A program made the position numbers and the translations under genes. Below, in pieces: positions 8,430 to 17,635 of a DNA stretch of 51,858 nt; the stretch's first letter is position 1; each line of letters opens with the position of its first letter. A model generated the notes under the pieces. That model ran no database searches. It had not been told where the DNA came from and saw nothing but the letters and a program-made list of their open reading frames with translations. The stretch covers positions 1 through 51,858 of the forward strand of contig UQFC01000004.1 of the NCBI GenBank assembly GCA_900540335.1. Direction: 5' to 3'. Origin of the DNA: an uncultured Clostridium sp. Lineage in GTDB: Bacteria > Bacillota > Clostridia > Lachnospirales > Lachnospiraceae.

Positions 8430-8475
8430 AAGGTCTCAGAATCCGGGCATCAGGATTCTGAGACCTTGGTTTTTT
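8430..8475 (+). terminator. Terminator of dacA, overlapping the 3' end of the convergent regulator
   Basis: A 15-bp stem (AAGGTCTCAGAATCC with its complement at 8453-8467) with an 8-nt loop is followed on the plus strand by T6. The right arm encodes the last codons of the convergent AraC-type gene. On the minus strand only a short TTT follows, so it probably works mainly for dacA. Confidence 0.9.
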
Positions 8476-9715
8476 CCCACAATATCTTTTCCAATGTATT
8501 GTTTCTAAACTGCCCCGGTGTCATTGCAAATTTCTTTAAAAAATTTCTAGTTAATGTTTTTTCATTTAAATACCCCACTTCCAAGGCAATTTCAAGAATA
8601 CTTCGTTGAGTTTTTATAAGAAGCTGCCTAGCTCGGTTTACTCGGATATCATTCAAAAATTCTGTAAAGTTCATTTCTACAAAGTATAACAAAATCCTGT
8701 TCACCTCTTTTACAGAAATATGAAACTGATCTGCTATTATTTTTGCTGTCAACGGTTTCTCATAGTTTCTATAAATGCAAGAAACAATTTGATAATTCTC
8801 TTCACTTATTTTTATTCTGGAAAGTTCATTTACAATCCCGTATATTTTTCTATACTCACTTACCTTCAAACCTGTCCTGGCCATAAAAACACGACTAATA
8901 TGAGCACTATCTACAAATCCAAGAATTTCCGCTAATTCTTCCAGATTCAAATCTGTATATGCAAGAAAATCCAACGTCCTCACCACTCTCATTTCATTAA
9001 GTAAATCAAAAAATGACAGTCCTGTCGTCTGTGTAATATAAGCACTGACCGTAGATTCACTCATATAAAATAAATTAGAAAGTTGCTTTAAAGTGATTTT
9101 CTCATTCAAATGGCCAAAAATATAAGAAAAAATATCACTCTTTACAATTTCTCTGTTTTCCCGCTCCGAAATTCTCTGTCTGTATTCTCCCCATCGAATA
9201 ATTTCCAGTATCAATGCTACTATCTGATTAATGACATAGGGTGTAGCATCATTTCCTCTTTCTCGCAGCAGACATTCCATTCCCATCTCTTCTTGTATAT
9301 TAAAAACTATATTTCGAAAATTCTGATTTTTTTCTTCAGGAACAGATAAAACCATGTTTTTTTTCAACAATCCGGTAAGACAAAATGATTCATTATCAAT
9401 ATTATATAAGGATTTAATTATATGATTAAAGTACTCATAATTATAAACAATAATATCATATCTTAAACTTTCATGTACTTGAATTACTTCTGTCATCTGC
9501 CAAGGAAGAATCGAAACAACATTTCCAGTGGAAAGCTCAAATTTCTGTTCTTGTATCTTAACAGTTGCTCTTCCACTTTCGATCAGCCAAATTCTAGCCT
9601 CCTGGTGTATTAAACATCGGGTTGGACAATCGATCATCTCTCTATTATAGCTGCATATTTGCTTTAGATTCTGAAGTGAACGAAACGCTTCCTGCATTTG
9701 TATTATTTTACTCAT
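8450..9715 (-). CDS. Transcriptional regulator with two AraC-type DNA-binding domains
   Basis: This is a 421-residue regulator. The N-terminal ~180 residues are a cupin-like sensing region (ARIWLIESGRATVKI). They are followed by an AraC helix-turn-helix domain at about residues 195-300 (ITLKQLSNLFYMSESTVSAYI...HISRVFMARTGLKVSEYR). A second complete AraC domain lies at about 318-410 (AKIIADQFHISVKEVNRIL...LTRNFLKKFAMTPGQFR). Two full AraC domains in one chain is unusual. The start at 9715 is chosen because an AGAGGA ribosome site lies 9 nt upstream; an earlier ATG at 9745 has none. It is co-transcribed with the PucR-like gene, 39 bp upstream. It probably controls the catabolic operon it ends; the effector is unknown. 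Confidence 0.8.
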   Translation of the reverse strand: MSKIIQMQEAFRSLQNLKQICSYNREMIDCPTRCLIHQEARIWLIESGRATVKIQEQKFELSTGNVVSILPWQMTEVIQVHESLRYDIIVYNYEYFNHIIKSLYNIDNESFCLTGLLKKNMVLSVPEEKNQNFRNIVFNIQEEMGMECLLRERGNDATPYVINQIVALILEIIRWGEYRQRISERENREIVKSDIFSYIFGHLNEKITLKQLSNLFYMSESTVSAYITQTTGLSFFDLLNEMRVVRTLDFLAYTDLNLEELAEILGFVDSAHISRVFMARTGLKVSEYRKIYGIVNELSRIKISEENYQIVSCIYRNYEKPLTAKIIADQFHISVKEVNRILLYFVEMNFTEFLNDIRVNRARQLLIKTQRSILEIALEVGYLNEKTLTRNFLKKFAMTPGQFRNNTLEKILWEKTKVSES

Positions 9716-9754
9716 CTCGCCACATCCTCTCAATATTACTACCATTCTATATTA

Positions 9755-11440
9755 CTACATATCAAATGTTTTCTGTATGATTCCGGTTTCAAGAAGAGTC
9801 TGTATCTTAAGTCCAAAAGATATATTAAAAATAATTTCACTATCGGAAAGACTTTTTCCTAATAACTGCGATATTTTATCCAAACGAGAATATAACGTGT
9901 TCTTATGAATAAACAAAGCCTGACAACTTGCCGAAGGTGAACATCTGTATGTAATATACGCTGTAAGTGTAGATAGAAGTTCCCCTCCATGTTGACTATC
10001 ATATTCTGCAATAGGCTTTATATATTCTTCATATACCTGCATGAGCGGAGCGAAATCTAGTTTATTAGAGTTATCAAAAAAGAAACGCAGCACTCCAAGT
10101 TCACCATAATAACACGGAGACTTATCTCGAGAATGTCGTGATACTGCTAATGCTTTTAATGCCTGGAGATATCCTTGCCTTATTTTTTCTGTGTCTACTA
10201 CATCACTAATTCCTATTCCCTGATACTGCTCTGCCAGGAATTCTCTATAAGTAGATACTGCAGCATAAAGCGCACCATTATCTCTTCCTGCTAATTCTTT
10301 GGGAATCAATGTGACAATATAATCCTTCCGTTCAAAAACAAAAAAATTAATTGTTCCAATTGATTTTACTAATTTATCATACATTGTATTAAAAAACTGA
10401 CTCGTCATTAGATCATGAAACGGCGAATCCGATATCTCCTGCGGACTTCTACCCACAATTAAAACAAAATACTGATCATAAATGGGCTTTTGAATCAATC
10501 CATATTTTTCCATCAGCTTTCTGAAATCAGTACGATCCGATTCAATTAATTCATCTAATAAGAAATCATAATAACGATTAACCGTTCTGGCAATCTCATT
10601 TGATTTTATGATTTCAAACTTCAACAAAGCTAAAATCTGTCTCAGCTTAACTACCTGTTCCATAGAAAGCTTCTGCTCCTTCATATCCTGAGTCATATAA
10701 AGATATCCATATAAATAGGATTCATCAGATACAGGAAAAATTAAAATCTGAAGCCCCCTATCATCTAAACACTTCGGGTAATACCTATATCCCGCCAGCC
10801 TTTCTCCTCCCGGAGCTTTTGCCAGAGCCGGATGAAAAGAAGCTTTATCCAGTGAAAAATTTTCCAAAGCCTGATCCCAATCAAACCCTGTTTCTCCACA
10901 TAAAGGAACAACTACCAGATACTCCTTCAACTGACTAGGCGAACGTTGAAAATCTGGAGTAGAAAAAGTTACTGGACAATGCAGCAGCTTTGACGCAATT
11001 TTTATAATGCTCTTTTCTTCCTCATGATTTTTTACAAGTTCCGAAGACAATATTTCCATTGTTTCCAGAGAGATCTGTGCAAGACTCTCTCTATCTCTAG
11101 AAAAAAGTTCATAGCATTCTTCAACTGCTTCAGACAGCAGTTTCTTCTCCCTGATTTGCAAAACAGGAAAATGAACCTCCTCCATTTCTCTCAATGCCAT
11201 ACTATTTTTATAGAATACAGCGCTACAGTCCCGCTCTTCTAGGTGGAGCCCCTCTACCTCCCTAAAAGAAATATCTTCGGGGAAAAAAATCAGCATATTA
11301 TTTTTCAATTTACTGCCAAATTCCTTTCCCCTTTCAAAAATCCCAATATGCTTAATTTTCAGCGAATTATTTCTGAAACCTGAAGGAAATACCGGTTCCA
11401 ATATTTGATGAGTAATAAAAGAGTTAAGAAGTAATTCCAT
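9755..11440 (-). CDS. PucR/CdaR-type transcriptional regulator
   Basis: This 561-residue regulator has the PucR layout. The N-terminal ~130 residues resemble the PucR sensor region, the middle is GAF-like, and the C-terminus is a PucR helix-turn-helix (about residues 495-555: CQALFIHKNTLYSRLDKISQLLG). The IHKNTLYSRL stretch is the signature of this domain. Members regulate purine, ureide or amino-acid catabolism. An AAAGGAGG site precedes the ATG. It lies in the same direction as the upstream transporter and hydrolase genes, 108 bp after the HExxPGH gene, so it is likely the pathway regulator. The ligand cannot be told from sequence. Confidence 0.82.
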   Translation of the reverse strand: MELLLNSFITHQILEPVFPSGFRNNSLKIKHIGIFERGKEFGSKLKNNMLIFFPEDISFREVEGLHLEERDCSAVFYKNSMALREMEEVHFPVLQIREKKLLSEAVEECYELFSRDRESLAQISLETMEILSSELVKNHEEEKSIIKIASKLLHCPVTFSTPDFQRSPSQLKEYLVVVPLCGETGFDWDQALENFSLDKASFHPALAKAPGGERLAGYRYYPKCLDDRGLQILIFPVSDESYLYGYLYMTQDMKEQKLSMEQVVKLRQILALLKFEIIKSNEIARTVNRYYDFLLDELIESDRTDFRKLMEKYGLIQKPIYDQYFVLIVGRSPQEISDSPFHDLMTSQFFNTMYDKLVKSIGTINFFVFERKDYIVTLIPKELAGRDNGALYAAVSTYREFLAEQYQGIGISDVVDTEKIRQGYLQALKALAVSRHSRDKSPCYYGELGVLRFFFDNSNKLDFAPLMQVYEEYIKPIAEYDSQHGGELLSTLTAYITYRCSPSASCQALFIHKNTLYSRLDKISQLLGKSLSDSEIIFNISFGLKIQTLLETGIIQKTFDM

Positions 11441-11548
11441 GTATGCAAGCGCCTCCTTTAAACGTCAACTGGTTTTCGTCCATCCATGTTTACCATGATA
11501 CCATAGATACTCTTCTTGGTGAAGCGCAATTGCAGGAATCCTCATCCT

Positions 11549-12886
11549 TTATTTTGCAATTATCAACCCATCATCTACACAATATGTCTTTTCTTTTATT
11601 TGCCTCATCGACATATGTGCACAGCACATTTTTTCATAGAGACTCCATTGCTCATCAACATTATCTGTTACGGAATTAAAATAGTCCCGTACTACGTCCC
11701 TAGCATAATCATGCGCTACATAATGGCCATCATCCTCTGTGGCCATTTTACGAACAGTTTCTACACCTTTACCTTGATCTGCAAATCCATAATGTTCCAA
11801 AAAAGCTGCTGCATCCTCTTCTTCCCAGATTTCATCCCATAATTTTCTGGAGGCCTCCAATTTTCCATAGCCGGATAACTCACAGTATTCATGCCACAAT
11901 GGCATCAATTCAGTTAGTTTTTCATCAATTCCGGCATTTCTGAAAATTACCTCCTTTTCAAAATCAACTAGTTTATCCAGATTATTGTCAAAACTCATCA
12001 TAATGGCATGACGTGCAGAACCTTCACTAAAAGAATTTGAAGATGAAAATTGGGAAACTATCGACATTTCCGGCCAACAAGTATCAATCATCGTCTGTAA
12101 CCTTTTTTCAAAATACGTTAAATGTCCCGGTTCCATTTCATGTCCTACATATTCTACTACTTTGTCCACAGTCCATGGATATAACAAATTAAAATTACGT
12201 TCATATTCTAAATGATTATAATCGTATCCGAATAAAATAGACAGGAAAACCATATCCTTGCTAGGAAGTTCTCTCACTCTTATTCTTGGCATGCTATTTC
12301 CTGTCACATGCATTTTTTTTACAGAAATATCATGAAAAACCTGAGTAGATATTTTAATTACGTTTAAAAGTGTGTCCGGTGGAATAGCCAGACGCTTTCT
12401 GAAAGATGTTATTTTCTCCTGAACACTTCCTGTTCCTGGCAATGCCTGATTCATCTTATCTAATATAGCATCAAATTTTTTATAATCAAAATTAGGAGCA
12501 ACCAGACAGTATAGTCCATCCGTCATCTGATCAAACGCGACCTTCTCTCCCAGAAGCATTCTGCTTCGAAGATTAATATGACACATATGCTCATATAAAT
12601 AATCTGCTCTTTGACATTCCTTTGGAGACACCTTTTTTTTTAACTCCTTTAATGTTTCCATATGAAGCGCAGATTCTGTCACAATATTTTCCAAGGTCAT
12701 TCCATGTTTCGCATCCGCAATTTCATAATCAGGAATAATTTTATATTCCCGTGAATAGCGCATACTCGTTCTTCTCCAGAATGGCCCTTCTGTATACCAC
12801 TGCAAATCCCACAAATCATATCTGGTTTTTGATAAAGTCATTTCAACCAAACGCTGTGCTAATGCATTTAATACTGCTTCCGACAT
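11549..12886 (-). CDS. Putative metallohydrolase with an HExxPGH motif
   Basis: The 445-residue product has no signal peptide. Its clearest feature is GHEMEPGHLTYFEKR in the middle, an HExxPGH motif as seen in DUF885-type zincin-like metallopeptidases, where the two histidines and a downstream acidic residue bind metal. The rest is largely helical and charged. No closer family is recognised with confidence. Its place in an operon with two deacetylase-fold hydrolases, two dehydrogenases and a Liv importer suggests it cuts an amide or peptide bond in an imported small molecule rather than a protein. The start at 12886 has a GGAGAGGAG site. Confidence 0.6.
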   Translation of the reverse strand: MSEAVLNALAQRLVEMTLSKTRYDLWDLQWYTEGPFWRRTSMRYSREYKIIPDYEIADAKHGMTLENIVTESALHMETLKELKKKVSPKECQRADYLYEHMCHINLRSRMLLGEKVAFDQMTDGLYCLVAPNFDYKKFDAILDKMNQALPGTGSVQEKITSFRKRLAIPPDTLLNVIKISTQVFHDISVKKMHVTGNSMPRIRVRELPSKDMVFLSILFGYDYNHLEYERNFNLLYPWTVDKVVEYVGHEMEPGHLTYFEKRLQTMIDTCWPEMSIVSQFSSSNSFSEGSARHAIMMSFDNNLDKLVDFEKEVIFRNAGIDEKLTELMPLWHEYCELSGYGKLEASRKLWDEIWEEEDAAAFLEHYGFADQGKGVETVRKMATEDDGHYVAHDYARDVVRDYFNSVTDNVDEQWSLYEKMCCAHMSMRQIKEKTYCVDDGLIIAK

Positions 12887-12903
12887 GATAATCTCCTCTC
12901 CTG

Positions 12904-13725
12904 TTATTTTTCAAAATACTCTGCAATCTCACCACCATTCGTAAGCCAGACATCACCACTTTCCTTCACTTTATCCAGAAATTTTTCAAGCATAAAAATT
13001 CGTCCCTGCTCACCAATTGCCTGTGGATCTAGTTGAAGATTCAGAAGAGTCCCCCACCGCCTTGCACCCTCCAACTCATAAAACCAGTTTTCCAGTACAT
13101 CATCCATTCGAGCCGATCGTGCCTGCCCCGGAGGAATCGGAGGATCAAATGTAAATGTAAAATAAGGAAGATCAAATAATTCCCAATGAATCGGAAGTTC
13201 CAGAATTCCTGTGTCTTTTTCTATATAAGGAATATCATCGTCGGAAAGAGAACTGGAATATCTATAACCCAAACTCTTTAACGCACGATATGTATCCAAA
13301 TTCATTTCTCCCTCTGGCATTCTGAATCCTTTCACATCTACCTCTGTTAAATTTTTCAATTCTTTAGTTGCTCGTTCTAATACATTCCTTTGCTCATCCA
13401 GACTTAAATGTGCCATAATCTCATGCTGATCTCCATGACATCCGATTTCGTGTCCCTTCTGAAAAATCATTTTTACTGCATCCGGATATCGTCTCGCTAC
13501 TTCTCCTGGAATAAAAAATGTAGCTTTTACATCATATTTTTCTAATGTTTCCAAAAGCTTTGGCAATCCATATCGAATACTAACTTGGCCAAGTCTAAAG
13601 ATATCTCCTTCATTTACATCTACATCCGGATAATATATTTTCCCAAAAAATTCTGCATCTAAATTCACACTTATCATTACTGCACAGCTACATCCGGACG
13701 GCCATTTTATTTTTTCACTTAACAT
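12904..13725 (-). CDS. Polysaccharide deacetylase-fold (NodB/PuuE-type) amide hydrolase
   Basis: The ~273-residue protein has the CE4/NodB fold. The metal-binding aspartate is in the motif SVNLDAEFF, the two metal histidines are in KGHEIGCHGDQHEIM, and LNLQLDP lies near the C-terminus. There is no signal peptide or cell-wall domain, so it is cytoplasmic, like PuuE-type allantoinases and cyclic imide hydrolases of this fold. The chosen ATG at 13725 sits 8 nt from GGAGGG and overlaps the end of the preceding gene by 11 bp; an ATG two codons earlier is too close to the ribosome site. The partner gene upstream is a diverged paralogue. The substrate is inferred only as a non-peptide amide or imide. 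Confidence 0.75.
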   Translation of the reverse strand: MLSEKIKWPSGCSCAVMISVNLDAEFFGKIYYPDVDVNEGDIFRLGQVSIRYGLPKLLETLEKYDVKATFFIPGEVARRYPDAVKMIFQKGHEIGCHGDQHEIMAHLSLDEQRNVLERATKELKNLTEVDVKGFRMPEGEMNLDTYRALKSLGYRYSSSLSDDDIPYIEKDTGILELPIHWELFDLPYFTFTFDPPIPPGQARSARMDDVLENWFYELEGARRWGTLLNLQLDPQAIGEQGRIFMLEKFLDKVKESGDVWLTNGGEIAEYFEK

Positions 13726-14569
13726 ATGCATTGCCCTCCATTATCAATTTATAATGCTCTGCAATCTCACGGCAGGTTGTGCACCATATATCAGCATTCT
13801 CCGCAAGATATTTACAAAACTTTCTGAATACTTCTGCTCTTCCCGGTGTTCCTGCAATCTGAGGATGAAATGCACTGGAACCTGAATTTCCATAACAAAT
13901 CATCCCTTCAACTTCCCGCACCCAGTTATAATAAGCATTATCATAAAGAGCAATTCTTGGCATTCCTACCAGTACTGCCGGATACGAATGAAAAACTGTC
14001 TGAACATAGTCATCCATCTGCTCATCACGACACGGAATATTTACTGCAGCTGTGGGTGTTCCCTCGATCTCATAGTAACCGCAAGCCTCTCCGCTAATCC
14101 CTGCACTAGAATAAATAAATCCACCTTCTCCATAAATCCAACGTTCGGTTTCTGGTAATAAATATCCTGTTGGTCTAAATCCTACAGCTCGGTACCCTGT
14201 ATATTTCTCAAAAATGTCCTGACATCTCAAAATTCTTTCCTTTTGCTCTTCAAAGTTTTTTCCATACTCACCAGTATGATCTAATCCATGATGGCCAATT
14301 TCATGGCCTCTCTCTAATATTTTTTCCACTACATCGCTATGTCTCTCCACAATATCTGCTGGTATAAACCATGTAGTTTTCAAATTAAATTCATCTAATA
14401 TGTCAAGTACATGCAAGGCACCTTTTTTTGTTCCATATCGTCCAATAGATGGTCCCTTTAAGTATGTATTCCCATTTGGAAGATTACGGGTTTTATTTAA
14501 CCATATAGTGTCACCATCCATATCAAATCCCAATGAAAATGCAGTCTTTGCGCCATTTGGCCAAATCAT
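13715..14569 (-). CDS. Polysaccharide deacetylase-fold (NodB/PuuE-type) amide hydrolase, second copy
   Basis: The ~284-residue NodB-fold hydrolase has the aspartate motif SLGFDMDGD, the metal histidines in RGHEIGHHGLDH and the conserved FHPQIAGTPGR block typical of PuuE-like members rather than chitin deacetylases. There is no signal peptide. The start at 14569 is preferred over a GTG at 14578 because GGAGAGGA directly abuts the GTG. It is a diverged relative of the next gene, and the pair overlap, so they may form a hetero-complex or act on successive intermediates. A cyclic ureide or imide substrate is inference from fold and from the PucR-type regulator. Confidence 0.77.
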   Translation of the reverse strand: MIWPNGAKTAFSLGFDMDGDTIWLNKTRNLPNGNTYLKGPSIGRYGTKKGALHVLDILDEFNLKTTWFIPADIVERHSDVVEKILERGHEIGHHGLDHTGEYGKNFEEQKERILRCQDIFEKYTGYRAVGFRPTGYLLPETERWIYGEGGFIYSSAGISGEACGYYEIEGTPTAAVNIPCRDEQMDDYVQTVFHSYPAVLVGMPRIALYDNAYYNWVREVEGMICYGNSGSSAFHPQIAGTPGRAEVFRKFCKYLAENADIWCTTCREIAEHYKLIMEGNAYVK

Positions 14570-14590
14570 ATGATTCACTCCTCTCCGAAA

Positions 14591-15358
14591 TTAAATAGGT
14601 GTACGCCGACCACCATTCGGTGCCAAAATCTGTCCTGTTACATACTCAGAAGAATCAGAAGAAAGATAGAGTACCATATCTGCAATATCTTCCGGGACTC
14701 CAATTCGTCCCCACGGAATATCTCGTAATTCATCTTCCACAAAAATATCAAATTCTGTTTCCTTTAGCATCGGCGTTTGCGTAGTCGGAACTGCAATAAC
14801 ATTCACATTAATCCTATCCATTGCCAATTCCTTTGCTATAGACTGAGTAAAACCAATTAACCCTGCTTTTGCAGATGCATAATGAGAGCAAAATTCACAT
14901 CCAATAATTCCAGAACCAGAGCTGATATTAATAATCTTTCCGTGCTTCTGTTCTTTCATATATGGAATTACTTCACGACATACATAAAACGGAGCGGTCA
15001 AATCCACCTTGATCATCTGCTCCCACTGTTCATCTGTGATTTCCTCAAACGGTAAAGAAACACTTCCAATCCCTGCATTATTTACCAGAATATCCACTGT
15101 TCCAAATGCTTCTACTGTAACTTTTACCATTTCCTTTACCTGCAATGTATCAGCCACATCACAATGACAGTATTCAGCAATTCCTCCGTTTTCACGTATC
15201 TCTTTAACTACTTCCATTCCCCATTCATCATTTATATCGCAGACCATAACTCTAACTCCATAGTTCGCCAGCGCCCTTGCTGTAGCTCGTCCAATTCCCC
15301 GTCCACTTCCTGTTACAATTGCCGCTCTTCCTGTGATTTTCAAATAATCTCGTTCCAT
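14591..15358 (-). CDS. Short-chain dehydrogenase/reductase (SDR)
   Basis: This is a classical SDR of 255 residues that oxidises or reduces an alcohol/carbonyl with NAD(P). The glycine motif TGSGRGIG is near the N-terminus, NNAGIG follows, and the catalytic Ser and YASAK (YxxxK) lie at about residues 140-160. The C-terminal NGGRRTPI is typical of FabG-like SDRs. VMVCDIND after beta-2 (an acidic residue) favours NAD. The ATG at 15358 has AGGAGG 7 nt upstream, directly after the stop of the second SDR gene. It shares the YxxxK core with that neighbour, and the pair may act in sequence or as one complex. Confidence 0.88.
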   Translation of the reverse strand: MERDYLKITGRAAIVTGSGRGIGRATARALANYGVRVMVCDINDEWGMEVVKEIRENGGIAEYCHCDVADTLQVKEMVKVTVEAFGTVDILVNNAGIGSVSLPFEEITDEQWEQMIKVDLTAPFYVCREVIPYMKEQKHGKIINISSGSGIIGCEFCSHYASAKAGLIGFTQSIAKELAMDRINVNVIAVPTTQTPMLKETEFDIFVEDELRDIPWGRIGVPEDIADMVLYLSSDSSEYVTGQILAPNGGRRTPI

Positions 15359-15369
15359 TTTTAATCCTC

Positions 15370-16146
15370 CTACATCCACGCTCCACCATTAGGGCAAAGC
15401 ACCTGACCTGTGATATATTCTGCAGCTTCTGATACCAAAAAGACAATTGCAGAAGCCTGATCCTTTGGAGTTCCAACACGATACCATGGAAGCCCTTTTG
15501 TTTCATCCTCCCAAGAACGTCCTGGCAAATGTGCCATGCGAGTATCTGTTAATCCTGTCCCCAGTACATTCACATTAATTCTGTGCTTCGCCAGCTCCTG
15601 TGAAAGTTCCTTCGCTAATCCAATCATTCCCGCTTTAGATGCTGCATAATGTGGATCGGAAAAATCATAGCCTAGCGCTGCTCCAGAGCTTACCATGCAG
15701 ATCTTGCCATGCTGTTTTTCTACCATATAAGGAAGCACTTCATTCGTAAACATATAGGCGCCTGTCAGATTAATACGAATCAATCGATCCCATTCCTCAT
15801 AAGTCATCTTATCAAATGTCTTTCCGCCGCCAAATCCGGCTGCATTATTTACCAGAATATCCACTGTTCCAAATGCCTCTACCGTTTTCCGAATAGTTTC
15901 CTTAATTTCTTCCAGCTTAGTTACGTCACATCTATTAGAAACAGCTTTTCCCCCTCGCCCCAAAATTTCTTCTTCTACCTTTTTTGCACTGTCTGTCTCT
16001 ATATCACAAACCATAACATTTGCACCTAAATCTGCTAGCATAATTGCTGTAGCACGTCCAATTCCATTTCCACTTCCTGTTACAATTGCTGTTTGTCCCT
16101 CCAATCCAAAATAATCAAACATTGCCCTTTCTACTTTTTCTGTCAT
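15370..16146 (-). CDS. Short-chain dehydrogenase/reductase (SDR), second copy
   Basis: This is a 258-residue FabG-like SDR. It has TGSGNGIG for cofactor binding, VMVCDIETD (an acidic residue suggesting NAD), NNAAGFGGG, and the catalytic SSGAALGYDFSDPHYAASKAG with the YxxxK tyrosine and lysine. It starts at the ATG overlapping the livF stop (TAATG) with AGGAGGG upstream, so translation is coupled to the importer genes. With the neighbouring SDR it probably handles an alcohol or keto group of the imported compound; no specific substrate can be assigned. Confidence 0.88.
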   Translation of the reverse strand: MTEKVERAMFDYFGLEGQTAIVTGSGNGIGRATAIMLADLGANVMVCDIETDSAKKVEEEILGRGGKAVSNRCDVTKLEEIKETIRKTVEAFGTVDILVNNAAGFGGGKTFDKMTYEEWDRLIRINLTGAYMFTNEVLPYMVEKQHGKICMVSSGAALGYDFSDPHYAASKAGMIGLAKELSQELAKHRINVNVLGTGLTDTRMAHLPGRSWEDETKGLPWYRVGTPKDQASAIVFLVSEAAEYITGQVLCPNGGAWM

Positions 16147-16862
16147 TAAATATCCCTCCTGACATTTTTTGATTTCCCAAGATATGCTGCAATAATACTT
16201 TCATCTGCTGCCAATTCTTTACCCGTTCCTCTTTTTACAATCCTTCCTTGCTCTAAAACACATGCCTGATGAGCAATTGCAAGCGCCTTTCTTGCATTCT
16301 GCTCAACTAATAACACTGAAATTCCTTCTTTGTTTATATTTTTTATGATTTCCATAATATCGTTAACAATCAACGGAGCCAGACCTAATGAAGGCTCATC
16401 TAGTAATAAAACCTTCGGATTCGACATCAATCCTCTGGCAATAGCAAGCATCTGCTGCTCACCACCAGACATTGTCCCTGCTCTCTGTTTTTTTCGTTCT
16501 CCCAGTCTTGGAAACATTTCATAAGAACGCTTTAAAAACTCATCTCTCTTTTTGTTTGTATATCCTCCTAGTAAAAGATTTTCTTCTACTGTCAGGTTCG
16601 GAAAAATCCATCTGCCTTCAGGAACAAGACTAATTCCTTTTTCTACCACCTGGTATGGTGTCGCATCTAAAGCTGCTCCATCCATATAGACATTTCCATT
16701 TTGCGGTTTCAAAAGTCCTGCAATACATTTCATTAACGAAGATTTTCCGGCTCCGTTTGCTCCTACGATAGCCATAATTTCACCTTGTCCCAGTTCAAAA
16801 CTCACATCATGAATTGCCTGTATTTTCCCATAAGAAAAGCTTAAATTTTCTACTTTCATCAT
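16146..16862 (-). CDS. livF: Branched-chain/amide-type ABC importer ATPase, LivF-like
   Basis: This is one of the two cytoplasmic ATPases of the HAAT (Liv-type) importer. The 238 residues carry Walker A GANGAGKSS, signature SGGEQQML, Walker B LLLDEPSLGLAP and the H-loop region typical of LivF. It overlaps livG by 4 bp and the following SDR gene by 1 bp, so the importer and enzymes are one operon. HAAT systems carry branched-chain amino acids, amides, urea or ureides; the neighbours argue against simple leucine uptake. Confidence 0.93.
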   Translation of the reverse strand: MMKVENLSFSYGKIQAIHDVSFELGQGEIMAIVGANGAGKSSLMKCIAGLLKPQNGNVYMDGAALDATPYQVVEKGISLVPEGRWIFPNLTVEENLLLGGYTNKKRDEFLKRSYEMFPRLGERKKQRAGTMSGGEQQMLAIARGLMSNPKVLLLDEPSLGLAPLIVNDIMEIIKNINKEGISVLLVEQNARKALAIAHQACVLEQGRIVKRGTGKELAADESIIAAYLGKSKNVRRDI

Positions 16863-17635
16863 TCATCCACCCCCAAATATGCAGAAATAACTTCCGGATT
16901 ATTTTGAATTTCCCAAGGCTTTCCTGCTGCAAGAAGGGTTCCAAAGTTTAATACTGAAATCTTGTCACAGATTGACATAATTACATCCATGTGATGATCA
17001 ATAATAACAACTGTAATCTCTTTTGTATCACGAATTGTACGAATAAATTCAGATAACTGTGCTGATTCTTCCTCATTCATTCCTGCTGCTGGCTCATCTA
17101 AAAGAATTATCTGAGGTCTCACAGCTAATGCACGGGCAATTTCCAAACGACGCTGCATACCATATGGGAGATTATTTGCTCTCTGATCTCTCATTTCATA
17201 AAGACCTACTTCTTTTAAAAGGGTATTACAATATTTTTGCATTTCCTCTTCCTGTTTTCTACACTTCCTAGTCCGAAGGATTCCATCCATAAGACTATAT
17301 GAAATATTTTTTTGACAGGCTGTTAAAAGATTCTCATATACGCTTAAATCTCCAAATAAACGAATATTCTGAAATGTTCTGGCAATTCCTTTCTGTGCAA
17401 TAATATGTGTAGGCAGTCCATTTATTTTTTGATCCAAAAAACGAATTTCCCCTTCCGTACAATCATACACACCTGTCACCATATTAAACAGTGTCGTTTT
17501 TCCTGCACCATTTGGCCCTATAATTCCATAAATACTACCTTTGGGTACATCAATATTAATATCATTTGATGCAGTAATTCCTCCAAACCGCTTTACTACA
17601 TGTTCAAATTTTAAAATAATTTCTTCTTTTCCCAT
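16859..17635 (-). CDS. livG: Branched-chain/amide-type ABC importer ATPase, LivG-like
   Basis: This is the second ATPase of the Liv-type importer, with Walker A GPNGAGKTT, a signature-region variant LPYGMQRRLEIARAL, Walker B IILLDEPAAGMN and DHHMD as H-loop. The C-terminal EVISAYLGVDE is the usual LivG tail. The ATG at 17635 overlaps the livM stop and lies downstream of AGGAGAGG; the in-frame TTG one codon earlier is less likely. Confidence 0.93.
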   Translation of the reverse strand: MGKEEIILKFEHVVKRFGGITASNDINIDVPKGSIYGIIGPNGAGKTTLFNMVTGVYDCTEGEIRFLDQKINGLPTHIIAQKGIARTFQNIRLFGDLSVYENLLTACQKNISYSLMDGILRTRKCRKQEEEMQKYCNTLLKEVGLYEMRDQRANNLPYGMQRRLEIARALAVRPQIILLDEPAAGMNEEESAQLSEFIRTIRDTKEITVVIIDHHMDVIMSICDKISVLNFGTLLAAGKPWEIQNNPEVISAYLGVDE

